Shown here: positions 1 to 7,902 of the stretch, one piece after another
How positions within the stretch are numbered: the first letter of the stretch is position 1
Layout: every line of letters begins with the position of its first letter
Source: Nocardia brasiliensis NBRC 14402
Lineage (GTDB): Bacteria; Actinomycetota; Actinomycetes; Mycobacteriales; Mycobacteriaceae
Assembly: GCF_000308475.2 (NCBI RefSeq)
Contig: NZ_BAFT02000053.1
Location: forward strand, 1-48,374
DNA: 48,374 bases
Reading direction: 5' to 3'
The notes under the pieces: model-generated
Seen by the model: only the letters and a program-made list of their open reading frames with translations
Databases searched by the model: none
What the model was told of the DNA's origin: nothing
Position numbers and translations under genes: made by a program

Positions 1-234
1 GCTCCGGCCGCCCCGCCGGCGGATGCCCCCGCGCCGCCCGCCGCCACCGTTCCGGTCGTGCACGATGACACGCAGGCCGCGCGCACCGACCCGGTGCTGG
101 CCAGCAAGACGGTCGCGGTACCGCACGAGCGGAACACTCCGGCGTGGGTGGTGCCGACGCTGTTCGTCGCCGCGATCGTGGCGACCGCGGTGTTCACCAA
201 CGCGGACCGGATCGTCCGTCGGCAACGACAGTGA
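1..234 (+). CDS. C-terminal part of a membrane-anchored protein (5' end outside window)
   Basis: The frame is open from base 1 and ends at TGA 232-234, giving 77 C-terminal residues. The visible part starts Ala/Pro-rich (low complexity, probably an extracytoplasmic linker), followed by one hydrophobic segment around residues 50-66 (WVVPTLFVAAIVATAVF) and a short basic tail ending RRQRQ. This is the layout of a secreted domain held by a C-terminal membrane anchor. Its stop overlaps the GTG of the next gene (GTGA), so the two are translationally coupled. The neighbouring lipoprotein resembles HtaA-type haem proteins, so an envelope or haem-uptake role is conceivable. That is inference only, because the functional domain lies outside the window. 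Confidence 0.7.
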   Translation, partial: APAAPPADAPAPPAATVPVVHDDTQAARTDPVLASKTVAVPHERNTPAWVVPTLFVAAIVATAVFTNADRIVRRQRQ

Positions 235-1268
235 CCGCCGTGTCGGGGCTGCCCGCCTATTCCGAGTTCGTCTCGAACCCGGAACCCGCACCTCCGCGAC
301 CCGGGAAGCGATGGCCGTTCGTCGTTCTCGTGGTCCTGGGCGCGGTGCTGGTGCTGGCCCCGATCGTCACCGGCATGTTTCCCCGAGCGGTCAAGGGCGA
401 GGCGATGATCGACGCGTTCGAGCCCTATATGACCCGCTCCAGCCTCGACGGCTACCAGCACGATCTGCAGGTGCTGGCGGACGCGCGCACGAACGTGGTG
501 ACCTTGCAGCAGCGTGGGCAACAGCCGGGTACCTACGACCGGGTCGAGCAGTTCGTCCGGGACTATCCGGAGATTCGCGCGCACATGTCCGGGATGCTCG
601 GCGCGATCGATGACAACCGGCAGAACTACGAAAAGCTCTCCTCGGTCATACCTTTCGGCACGCTGCCGTGGTTGCTGGCGTTGCCGGGCGCGGTGCTCGT
701 GGCCGCGGGCGTGTTCGGCTACCGGCGGGCGAAGGAGGGGGAGCGGGTGCTCGTCTGGCGTTCGCTCGCGGGACTCGCGGCGCTCGGGCTGATCGCGACA
801 TCGGCGTTCGGCGGGTTGTTCCCGGCTGCTCCGGCGGGACAACCCCTGATCGATGATCTGCGCCCGATTCTCACCCATGACGAGGTCCGGCAGTTGCAGG
901 GCTATTTCGTCACGCTGGTGGCCGCGGACGGTGAATTGAACAGCCGATACACCGTCGCGGTGCGGAACGCGCACCCCGACGCGGAGCTCACCGGCATCAC
1001 CACGCTGGAGGCGCAGTGGCAGCCGATGACCTCACGTTTCGCGGCCCTGATCGGGGCGATGAACGACAACGTCCGCAACTTCGACGCCGTTGTCGCGCTG
1101 AACGACTCGACGCGCCCGATGGGTTTCGGCGCGTTGCGCGGTCTCGGCTATTTCTACCTCGTGCCCGGCGCGCTCGCGCTGGCGGGCACCGGAGTGCAGC
1201 TGCCGCGCGGACGGCACGGCGGGGCGGGACCTACGCCGTCGGATTCGCCGGGCGGCCAGGCGAAATGA
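231..1268 (+). CDS. Four-TM membrane protein with internal duplication, function unknown
   Basis: The GTG at 231 overlaps the previous stop by four bases and gives 345 aa. Hydrophobic segments lie near residues 29-49, 145-163, 176-194 and 306-323. Between them are two extracytoplasmic loops of about 90-100 aa that look like copies of each other. Loop 1 has MIDAFEPYMT...LGAIDDNRQNYE and loop 2 has LIDDLRPILT...IGAMNDNVRNFD, each closed by a similar glycine-rich TM segment. The protein is therefore a tandem duplication of a TM-loop-TM unit. I do not recognise the family. A lipoprotein gene follows 58 bp downstream in the same direction with its own strong ribosome-binding site. Confidence 0.85.
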   Translation: MTAVSGLPAYSEFVSNPEPAPPRPGKRWPFVVLVVLGAVLVLAPIVTGMFPRAVKGEAMIDAFEPYMTRSSLDGYQHDLQVLADARTNVVTLQQRGQQPGTYDRVEQFVRDYPEIRAHMSGMLGAIDDNRQNYEKLSSVIPFGTLPWLLALPGAVLVAAGVFGYRRAKEGERVLVWRSLAGLAALGLIATSAFGGLFPAAPAGQPLIDDLRPILTHDEVRQLQGYFVTLVAADGELNSRYTVAVRNAHPDAELTGITTLEAQWQPMTSRFAALIGAMNDNVRNFDAVVALNDSTRPMGFGALRGLGYFYLVPGALALAGTGVQLPRGRHGGAGPTPSDSPGGQAK

Positions 1269-1326
1269 GTATTCGTCCCACAGTCGATCGGCCCACCGTG
1301 GTCGAAAGCTCAGGAGGCAAGCCGGT

Positions 1327-2145
1327 ATGAGCCTGCGAAAGACGTTCGCACTGGCGGCCTTTGCCGCGCTGGTGCTGGTGGTTCCGGGCTGTTCCGGTGG
1401 TGGCGACGACGATCCCGCGCCGAGCGGGCCCGAGCAGCTGGTCGGATTGCTGCGTTTCACACCGGGTTCGGTGTCGGGCGACGAGGTGGCAGGCACCTGG
1501 TTCCGGATGGTCCAGCCGGGCGGTACCCCGGAGAAGGGGCCCTATATGCCCAACGGTGATTCACCGGCCCAGGGCGGTTCGACCACGCTGCTCGAACCCG
1601 GCACGGCCGGCGGGCTGCGCATCGGCGGATATCAGAGCGAGCCGAACCCTGGTTTCGCGCAGGGTAATTCGCTGTCCGCGTCGATCACCAAGCCGACCAA
1701 GTTCTTCGCGGTCGAGTTCGGCATCTCGACCAACCCGGTGGACCCGCAGACGCAGCGCCGGGTGCCGCCGCCGACCGTGACCGACGACGGCGGCACCCTG
1801 ACCGCCGACCTGTCGTCCTGGGCGGCCTCGTGGAACGACCAGGAGTTCAACCAGGGCGCGCCGAAGCCGCCGGAGAAGCAGGACGCCCAGGTCGCGGGCG
1901 CCGAGCAGGTGCAGAAGGTGTGGGACTGGGTCGCCAAGCAATGGTTCGACAAGCCCAAATCCGATGCTGCGCAGGGGCCGTCGGCGACCGGCAGCTATGA
2001 CCGCAAGTCTCGCAAGTTCACCCTGCAATGGACCAGCTTGATCGTCGGCGGGCCGTTCAACGGCTTCACCGGCGTGTGGCATCTGGAGGGCGTGTTCGAA
2101 CCCGACGCCGCCGCGCCGGCCGCGCCGACACCCTCGGCCAAATAG
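1327..2145 (+). CDS. Lipoprotein resembling HtaA-type haem-binding domain proteins
   Basis: 272 aa. The ATG has an AGGAGG box ten bases upstream. The N-terminus is a lipoprotein signal: basic residues, a hydrophobic core, then VVPGC with the lipidated Cys at position 22 and a Gly/Asp-rich linker. The mature part contains the pattern LTADLSSWAASWN...TGSYD...FTLQWTSLIVGGPFNGFTGVWHLEGVF, which recalls the beta-rich HtaA domain of actinobacterial haem-uptake proteins (a resemblance from memory, not searched). The C-terminus is Ala/Pro-rich. It lies between two other envelope genes in one direction with short gaps. Lipoprotein status is well supported; haem binding is a hypothesis. Confidence 0.85.
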   Translation: MSLRKTFALAAFAALVLVVPGCSGGGDDDPAPSGPEQLVGLLRFTPGSVSGDEVAGTWFRMVQPGGTPEKGPYMPNGDSPAQGGSTTLLEPGTAGGLRIGGYQSEPNPGFAQGNSLSASITKPTKFFAVEFGISTNPVDPQTQRRVPPPTVTDDGGTLTADLSSWAASWNDQEFNQGAPKPPEKQDAQVAGAEQVQKVWDWVAKQWFDKPKSDAAQGPSATGSYDRKSRKFTLQWTSLIVGGPFNGFTGVWHLEGVFEPDAAAPAAPTPSAK

Positions 2146-2166
2146 ACATCGAAGGAGTTCCGCCCG

Positions 2167-3075
2167 ATGAGTTCTCGCACGACGACCCGGCCCGCGCTCA
2201 CCGTGGCCATCCGCGCGGTGGCCGCGCTGACCGTGATCGGCAGCGCCGTCGCGGTCACCGCGTTGACCGTTCGCACCGACGACGACGTCACCACCGTGGT
2301 GGTCACCCAGGAGCAGGCGGTCGCGGCTGCCCGGCACGCCGCACCGGTCACTCCGGCGCCTGCGGCGGCAGCTCCGGCACTGGCCGCGCCGGGTCCGGCG
2401 GCACCGCCCGCGGCGGCACCCGCTGCCGCGGTCCCGCTGGGTTCGGGTGGTGTGCCTGCCGCGGTCTCGATCAACCCGGGTGCCGGAGCCCCCAATGCCG
2501 GTGCGGCCCCGAACAGTTCGGTGCCCCTCGGTACGGGCAATGCCCCGAACGGTTCGGTGCCGCTCGGTGCCGCCGATCCGTTCGCGTCCGCGCCGGTCGC
2601 GACGCAGCCGCCGTGCCCGCTCGGCTGGCCCGCCCCCGAACAGCAGGGTGGACTCGCCTCGCTGATCGGGCTTGCGCCGCTGGCCGGCCCGTTCTCCTCG
2701 GAGGCGTTCGCGCTCGGCTCGGTCTACCAGCCCGTCTTGCAGCTGGCCGGTCCGGTGCTGGCCGAGATCGCGCCGGTGATCGCGCAGTACCAACCGGTGA
2801 TCGACCCGATCATCACTCAGGTGCAAGGCGTAGAAGCCGTTGTCCTGCAAGCGATCCTGCCCTACTACGGGCCATATCGCGGACAGTTGATCGCCGCGGA
2901 GGGTGAACTGGCCAAGGTGCTGACTCCGATCCTCAACCGGGTCTACAACAGCGAGATCGCCTCCTGCTTAGTCGCGTGGCAGGGCCAGATCATCGACCAG
3001 GCCAAGGGCGGCCGGATCACCGTCGCGTCGCTGGCGCATCCCGGCACCGTCGTGGAACTCGGTCCCGAATCCTGA
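2167..3075 (+). CDS. Pro/Ala-rich exported or N-anchored protein, function unknown
   Basis: 302 aa. AGGAG is placed ten bases before the ATG, and the gap to the lipoprotein stop is 21 bp. Residues 15-38 form one hydrophobic segment that could be a signal anchor or an uncleaved signal peptide. Residues 60-145 are low-complexity Ala/Pro/Gly with a repeated VPLG(S/T)G motif. The C-terminal half (about 150-302) has amphipathic helices rich in PV(L/I) and two Cys (CPLGW and ASCLVAW) that may pair outside the cell. The layout resembles cell-wall-spanning proteins of mycolate bacteria. It is the last gene of the envelope cluster; no family recognised. Confidence 0.8.
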   Translation: MSSRTTTRPALTVAIRAVAALTVIGSAVAVTALTVRTDDDVTTVVVTQEQAVAAARHAAPVTPAPAAAAPALAAPGPAAPPAAAPAAAVPLGSGGVPAAVSINPGAGAPNAGAAPNSSVPLGTGNAPNGSVPLGAADPFASAPVATQPPCPLGWPAPEQQGGLASLIGLAPLAGPFSSEAFALGSVYQPVLQLAGPVLAEIAPVIAQYQPVIDPIITQVQGVEAVVLQAILPYYGPYRGQLIAAEGELAKVLTPILNRVYNSEIASCLVAWQGQIIDQAKGGRITVASLAHPGTVVELGPES

Positions 3076-3115
3076 GGACCACCGCTGATCCGGCCTCGGC
3101 CCCGCGGAATCCGGA

Positions 3116-3121
3116 CATAAT
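3116..3121 (+). promoter_or_regulatory. -10 box of a probable leaderless transcript (DUF2157 gene)
   Basis: CATAAT ends six bases before the ATG at 3128, so transcription should begin at or next to that start codon. There is no ribosome-binding site in front of either ATG (3122 or 3128). This favours a leaderless message starting at 3128. No clear -35 box is seen. Confidence 0.5.
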
Positions 3122-3127
3122 ATGCGG

Positions 3128-4081
3128 ATGGCGAGAGCCCGGCAGGCGGCCTTGCGGAGGCTGGTCACCGACGGCGTGCTGACCGAAGCGCAGTACGCCG
3201 CGGTCGTGGCCGCGCTGGCGGCGCGGGAACAGCGCCCGCCGGGCAAGGTGGTGGCCGAGATCGCCGCATATATCGGCGCCGGGCTGGTGTTCGGCGGGAT
3301 CGCGTTGGTGATCGGGTCGTCCTGGGACGATCTCGCGCGGGCCGGGCAGGTCGCGGTGCTCTTCGCGGTCTCGCTCGGGCTGGTGCTCGGCGCCGTGGCC
3401 GTGGTCGGCGGCCCCGCGCGGATGTTCGGCCGGGCCGAGTCCGGTTCGCGGGTGCGGCTCGCGTCGGCCTTGCTCGCGCTCGCCGCCGGGTCAGTGGCCG
3501 GGATGGTCGGAACCGCCCTGGACCACAGCTCTGCCGATGCCGGGGCTTGGGCCGTGCTCGCCGGTCTGGTGACCGCGGTGCTCGGCTATATCGCCGTTCC
3601 GGCGGTGCTCGGCATGCTCGCCTGCGGGGTGTGCAGTGCCGCGGCGGTGCCCGGCCTGCTCGGTGATCTGGCGGGCGCCACCGATATCTGGGTCGGGTTC
3701 GGCCTGCTCGCCGTGGCGGGAATCTGGTTCGCGCTCACCGGGTTCGACGTCTTTGTCGAAACCTGGCTCGGCTATGCGATCGCGGTGGCGATCGCGTTGC
3801 TCGGCGCGGTGGTCGTCGAGGCGGACGGCAGGCCGTGGGCGTTCCTGCTGAGCGTGCTGGTGGCCGGCGTCTGTTTCGGGTTGTTCGCGCAGCGGCGCTC
3901 GACGGTGCTCGTGGTCGGCGGCGCGCTCGCGGTCGCGCTCGCGGCGGGTCAGGCGGTCACCGAACTGACCGACAACCCGCTGGCTGTCGCGGTGACCGTG
4001 CTGGCGATCGGCACCCTGGTCCTCGGTGGCGGCGCGTTCGTGCTCACCCGTGGCTCCAAGGACGAGCCGCCCGTGTCCTGA
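3128..4081 (+). CDS. DUF2157-type polytopic membrane protein
   Basis: 317 aa from ATG 3128; the in-frame ATG at 3122 lies against the -10 box and is less likely. Residues 1-45 form a soluble helical region (LRRLVTDGVLTEAQYAAVVAAL), then KVVAEIAAYIGAGLVFGGIA begins a series of eight or more hydrophobic helices to the C-terminus. The short N-terminal helical domain followed by IAAYIGA and many TM segments is typical of DUF2157 predicted membrane proteins, whose function is not known. It has its own promoter signal, so it is probably not part of the upstream envelope operon. It ends about 115 bp before the valine operon. Confidence 0.8.
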   Translation: MARARQAALRRLVTDGVLTEAQYAAVVAALAAREQRPPGKVVAEIAAYIGAGLVFGGIALVIGSSWDDLARAGQVAVLFAVSLGLVLGAVAVVGGPARMFGRAESGSRVRLASALLALAAGSVAGMVGTALDHSSADAGAWAVLAGLVTAVLGYIAVPAVLGMLACGVCSAAAVPGLLGDLAGATDIWVGFGLLAVAGIWFALTGFDVFVETWLGYAIAVAIALLGAVVVEADGRPWAFLLSVLVAGVCFGLFAQRRSTVLVVGGALAVALAAGQAVTELTDNPLAVAVTVLAIGTLVLGGGAFVLTRGSKDEPPVS

Positions 4082-4125
4082 GTGAGCGCTCGACCGGGTG
4101 TGGTTCGTCACACTCGGAAAAAGCA

Positions 4126-4143
4126 TGGACGTCCAACTATAGG
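4126..4143 (+). promoter_or_regulatory. Candidate promoter and operator of the valine-degradation operon
   Basis: A perfect 10-bp palindrome TGGACGTCCA (4126-4135) lies two bases upstream of TATAGG (4138-4143), a plausible -10 box. The palindrome sits in the -10/-35 spacer, where a repressor would block RNA polymerase. A transcript starting near 4150 would have a leader of about 48 nt with the ribosome-binding site of mmsA. The regulator is not in the window. Confidence 0.4.
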
Positions 4144-4197
4144 ATGACCGCATACCGCACGCGCGGTGTCATGGTCGGCTACCAGGACAGGACTGGC

Positions 4198-5697
4198 ATG
4201 GTTCGCGAACTCACTCACTTCATCGGCGGGCAACACGTAGCGGGCACCTCCGGCAGGTTCGGCGATGTCTACGACCCGAACCTCGGCCAGGTGCAGGCCA
4301 GGGTGCCGCTGGCGAGCAAGGACGAGGTCGCCGCGGTCGTCGCGAACGCCGAAGCGGCGCAACGGGTGTGGGCCGCGTTCAATCCGCAGAAGCGGGCCAG
4401 GGTGCTGATGAAGTTCCTGACCCTGGTGCAGGACGACATGGACAACCTGGCCGCGCTGCTCTCCGCCGAGCACGGCAAGACCATCGCCGACGCGAAGGGC
4501 GACATCCAGCGCGGTCTCGAGGTCATCGAGTTCGCGACCGGCATCCCGCACCTGCTCAAGGGCGAGTACACCGAGAGCGCGGGCACCGGCATCGACGTCT
4601 ACTCGATGCGTCAGCCGCTCGGCGTCGTCGCGGGCATCACCCCCTTCAACTTCCCGGCGATGATCCCGCTGTGGAAGGCGGGCCCGGCGCTGGCCACCGG
4701 CAACGCGTTCGTGCTCAAGCCCTCCGAGCGCGATCCCTCGGTGCCGCTGCGGCTGGCCGAGTTGTTCCTCGAGGCGGGCCTGCCCGCGGGTGTGTTCAAC
4801 GTCGTCAACGGCGACAAGGAAGCGGTCGACGCGCTGCTGCACGATCCGCGGATCAAGGCCGTTGGCTTCGTCGGCTCCACCCCGATCGCCCAGTACATCT
4901 ACGAGACCGCGACCGCGAACGGCAAGCGCGCCCAGTGTTTCGGCGGCGCGAAGAACCACGCGATCGTCATGCCGGACGCCGACCTCGACGACGTCGCGGA
5001 CCAATTGATCGGCGCCGGTTACGGTTCCGCGGGCGAGCGCTGCATGGCCATCTCGGTCGCGGTGCCGGTGGGACAGGAGACCGCGGATCGCCTGCTCGCC
5101 AAGCTGACCGAGCGGGTGCACAAGCTCAACATCGGACGGTCCGACGATCCGGGCGCCGACTACGGCCCGCTGGTCGGCAAGGACGGCGTGGACCGGGTGC
5201 ACAACTACGTCCAGATCGGCATCGATGAGGGGGCCGAGCTGGTGGTCGACGGGCGCGGCGTGACCGTTCCCGGCGCCGAGGACGGCTACTTCGTCGGCGC
5301 GACGCTGTTCGACAACGTGACGCCGGAGATGCGGATCTACAAAGAAGAGATTTTCGGTCCGGTGCTGAGCGTGGTGCGCGCCAAGGACTACGAAGAGGGT
5401 CTGCGGCTGGCCAACGAGCACGAATACGGTAACGGCGTCGCGATTTTCACTCGCGACGGCGACACCGCCCGCGATTTCGCCGCCCGCGTGCAGGTCGGCA
5501 TGGTCGGCATCAACGTGCCGATCCCGGTGCCGATCGCGTACTACACCTTCGGCGGTTGGAAGCGTTCCGGCTTCGGCGACCTGAACCAGCACGGCCCGGA
5601 CTCGATCCGCTTCTACACCAAGACCAAGACCGTCACGCAGCGCTGGCCTTCGGGTTTGAAGGAGAGCAACGCCTTCGTGATCCCCACGATGGACTGA
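4198..5697 (+). CDS. mmsA: CoA-acylating methylmalonate-semialdehyde dehydrogenase
   Basis: 499 aa. It oxidises methylmalonate semialdehyde with NAD+ and CoA to propionyl-CoA and CO2, the last step of valine degradation. The aldehyde dehydrogenase fold is clear: GVVAGITPFNFPAMIPLWK near the start of the NAD domain, GFVGSTPIAQYIYE, and the catalytic Cys282 in GSAGERCMAIS. ATG 4198 is chosen because AGGACAGGA lies just upstream and the protein then begins VRELTHFIGG, as in the family; upstream ATGs at 4144 and 4171 would add residues atypical for the family. Length matches the family (about 500 aa). It is the first gene of a five-gene valine operon; the next ATG is one base after its stop. Confidence 0.95.
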   Translation: MVRELTHFIGGQHVAGTSGRFGDVYDPNLGQVQARVPLASKDEVAAVVANAEAAQRVWAAFNPQKRARVLMKFLTLVQDDMDNLAALLSAEHGKTIADAKGDIQRGLEVIEFATGIPHLLKGEYTESAGTGIDVYSMRQPLGVVAGITPFNFPAMIPLWKAGPALATGNAFVLKPSERDPSVPLRLAELFLEAGLPAGVFNVVNGDKEAVDALLHDPRIKAVGFVGSTPIAQYIYETATANGKRAQCFGGAKNHAIVMPDADLDDVADQLIGAGYGSAGERCMAISVAVPVGQETADRLLAKLTERVHKLNIGRSDDPGADYGPLVGKDGVDRVHNYVQIGIDEGAELVVDGRGVTVPGAEDGYFVGATLFDNVTPEMRIYKEEIFGPVLSVVRAKDYEEGLRLANEHEYGNGVAIFTRDGDTARDFAARVQVGMVGINVPIPVPIAYYTFGGWKRSGFGDLNQHGPDSIRFYTKTKTVTQRWPSGLKESNAFVIPTMD

Positions 5698-5698
5698 C

Positions 5699-6838
5699 AT
5701 GTTCATCCTCGACGACGACGAGAAGGCGATCCGCGACACCGCGCGCGGTTTCGCCGACGAGTTCCTCGCGCCGAACGCGCTGGAATGGGATGAGCAGAAG
5801 CACTTTCCGATCGACGTGCTGCGCAAGGCGGGCCCGCTCGGCCTGGGCGGTATCTACGTGCGCGAGGACGTGGGCGGTTCGGGCCTGCGCAGGCTCGACG
5901 CCGTGCGGATCTTCGAGCAGCTCGCGACGGGGTGCCCGGCCATCGCCGCCTATATCTCCATCCACAACATGGCGACCTGGATGATCGACCGCTACGGCGA
6001 TGCCACACAGCGTGATCGGTGGCTGCCGCGGTTGACTTCGATGGAGCTGCTGGCCAGCTACGCGCTGACCGAACCAGGCGTCGGCTCGGACGCGGCGGCC
6101 TTGAGCACCAAGGCCGTTCGCGACGGTGACGACTACATCTTCAACGGCGCAAAGCAATTCATCTCCGGCGCGGGCGCCACGGACGTCTACGTGGTGATGG
6201 CGCGGACCGGCGCCGACGGCGCACGCGGTATCTCGGCGTTCATCGTGGCCGCCGATACGCCCGGAGTTTCCTTCGGCGCCAACGAGAAGAAGATGGGCTG
6301 GAACGCTCAGCCCACCCGTCAGGTGATCTTCGAGGACGCCAGGGTGCCCGCGGCGAACCTGCTCGGCGCCGAGGGCGACGGCTTCCGGATCGCCATGAAC
6401 GGCCTCAACGGCGGGCGGCTGAACATCGCCGCCTGCTCGGTCGGCGGCGCCCAAGCGGCACTGGACAAGACGGTGCCGTATCTGGCCGAGCGGCACGCGT
6501 TCGGCAAGCCGCTGCTGAAGAACGACGCGCTGCGGTTCCAGCTCGCCGATATGCGTACCGAATTGGAGGCGGCCCGCACCCTGCTGTGGCGGGCGGCGGC
6601 CGCGCTCGACGCGGACGCGCCGGACAAGGTCGAGCTGTGCGCCATGGCGAAGCGGTTCGCCACCGACACCGGTTTCGAGGTGGCCAACAAGGCGTTGCAA
6701 CTGCACGGCGGCTACGGCTACCTCGCCGAATACGGTGTGGAGAAGATTGTCCGGGATCTGCGGGTACATCAGATCCTGGAAGGGACCAACGAGATCATGC
6801 GGGTGGTCGTCGCCCGTGCGGTGGAAGGAGCGGCATGA
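5699..6838 (+). CDS. Acyl-CoA dehydrogenase, probably isobutyryl-CoA dehydrogenase
   Basis: 379 aa FAD enzyme that would oxidise isobutyryl-CoA to methacrylyl-CoA. Family features are the flavin/substrate stretch YALTEPGVGSDAAAL, the C-terminal LQLHGGYGYLAEYGVEKIVRD, and the catalytic base Glu361 in QILEGTNEIMR. The start codon is one base after the mmsA stop and the end overlaps the next gene by four bases, so it is embedded in the valine operon. The substrate assignment comes from this context and not from specificity residues; a short branched-chain substrate fits. The product would pass to the hydratase encoded at 8788-9564. Confidence 0.92.
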   Translation: MFILDDDEKAIRDTARGFADEFLAPNALEWDEQKHFPIDVLRKAGPLGLGGIYVREDVGGSGLRRLDAVRIFEQLATGCPAIAAYISIHNMATWMIDRYGDATQRDRWLPRLTSMELLASYALTEPGVGSDAAALSTKAVRDGDDYIFNGAKQFISGAGATDVYVVMARTGADGARGISAFIVAADTPGVSFGANEKKMGWNAQPTRQVIFEDARVPAANLLGAEGDGFRIAMNGLNGGRLNIAACSVGGAQAALDKTVPYLAERHAFGKPLLKNDALRFQLADMRTELEAARTLLWRAAAALDADAPDKVELCAMAKRFATDTGFEVANKALQLHGGYGYLAEYGVEKIVRDLRVHQILEGTNEIMRVVVARAVEGAA

Positions 6839-7902
6839 CCGACGCGGCTGAGCCCGAGGTCCGCATCGAGCAGCAGGACGGCCTGGGACTGATCACGCTG
6901 AACCGGCCCAAAGCCATCAACGCGCTGAATCATTCGATGACACTGGCGATCACCGAGGCGTTGCGCGCCTGGGCGGACGACGACGCCGTCCGGACCGTCG
7001 TGCTCACCGGCGCGGGGGAGCGCGGTCTGTGCGCGGGCGGCGATATCGTCGCGATCCACACCGACGCCACCGGCGGTGCGGTCGGCCCCGATTCGCCGAC
7101 CGGGCGTTTCTGGCGGGACGAATACCTGCTCAACGCGCTGATCGGCCGGTACCCGAAGCCCTACGTGGTGGTGATGGACGGCATCGTGATGGGCGGCGGG
7201 GTCGGGCTGTCCGGCCACGGCAGCCACCGCATCGTCACCGAGCGGTCCAAGATCGGCATGCCCGAGGTGGGCATCGGGTTCGTGCCCGATGTCGGCGGTA
7301 CCTACCTGCTCGCGCGCAGCCCCGGCGAGATCGGCACGCACGTCGCGCTGACCACCGCGCGGATGGACGCGGGCGACGCGATCGCGGCGGGTTTCGCCGA
7401 CTACTTCGTCGCCACCGAACACCTGCCCGCGCTGCTGGAGACGTTGCGCACCGAGGCCGTCGAGGTCGCGATCGCCAAATTCGCCACGGGTGCACCGGAA
7501 TCCGGTCTGCTCGCGCAGCGCGGGTGGATCGACGCCTGCTACGGCGCGGACACCGTCGAGGAGATCGTCGCGCGGCTCCAGGCGCACGAGGCGCCGGAAG
7601 CAGGCCGGGCGGCGGCCGACATTCTCACGAAATCGCCTGTCGCGCTGAAGGTCGCGTTACGGTCGTTGCGGTCGGCGGGTGCCGCGCCGAGCCTGGAGGT
7701 GGTGCTGAACGAGGAGTATCGGGTCTCCATCGCGGCCCTGGCCTCGCACGACCTGGTGGAGGGCATCCGCGCGCAAGTGATCGACAAGGACCGTGCCCCG
7801 CAGTGGTCGCCGGCGACCCTCGCCGACGTCAGCGCCGCGCAGGTCGACGCATACTTCGCCGAATTGGGCGATCAGGAACTGGGTTTGGTGAGCAATGACT
7901 GA
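6835..7902 (+). CDS. 3-Hydroxyisobutyryl-CoA hydrolase (crotonase superfamily)
   Basis: 355 aa. It hydrolyses 3-hydroxyisobutyryl-CoA to free 3-hydroxyisobutyrate, removing CoA midway through valine degradation. The crotonase fold is seen from LITLNRPKAINALNHSM through GLCAGGDIVAIH. The hydrolase branch is indicated by MGGGVGLSGHGSHRIVTE, the GFVPDVGGTYLLAR segment and a C-terminal extension of about 100 aa that simple hydratases lack. The ATG overlaps the preceding stop (ATGA at 6835-6838), and the reading frame overlaps mmsB by eight bases. Both overlaps fix the start and indicate coupling. An enoyl-CoA hydratase is the alternative, but length and context favour the hydrolase. Confidence 0.9.
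   Translation: MTDAAEPEVRIEQQDGLGLITLNRPKAINALNHSMTLAITEALRAWADDDAVRTVVLTGAGERGLCAGGDIVAIHTDATGGAVGPDSPTGRFWRDEYLLNALIGRYPKPYVVVMDGIVMGGGVGLSGHGSHRIVTERSKIGMPEVGIGFVPDVGGTYLLARSPGEIGTHVALTTARMDAGDAIAAGFADYFVATEHLPALLETLRTEAVEVAIAKFATGAPESGLLAQRGWIDACYGADTVEEIVARLQAHEAPEAGRAAADILTKSPVALKVALRSLRSAGAAPSLEVVLNEEYRVSIAALASHDLVEGIRAQVIDKDRAPQWSPATLADVSAAQVDAYFAELGDQELGLVSND

Noticed and set aside
3835..4197. An mmsA reading frame starting inside the DUF2157 gene
   Set aside because: The frame is open but overlaps a real gene; ATG 4198 has the ribosome-binding site and the family N-terminus.
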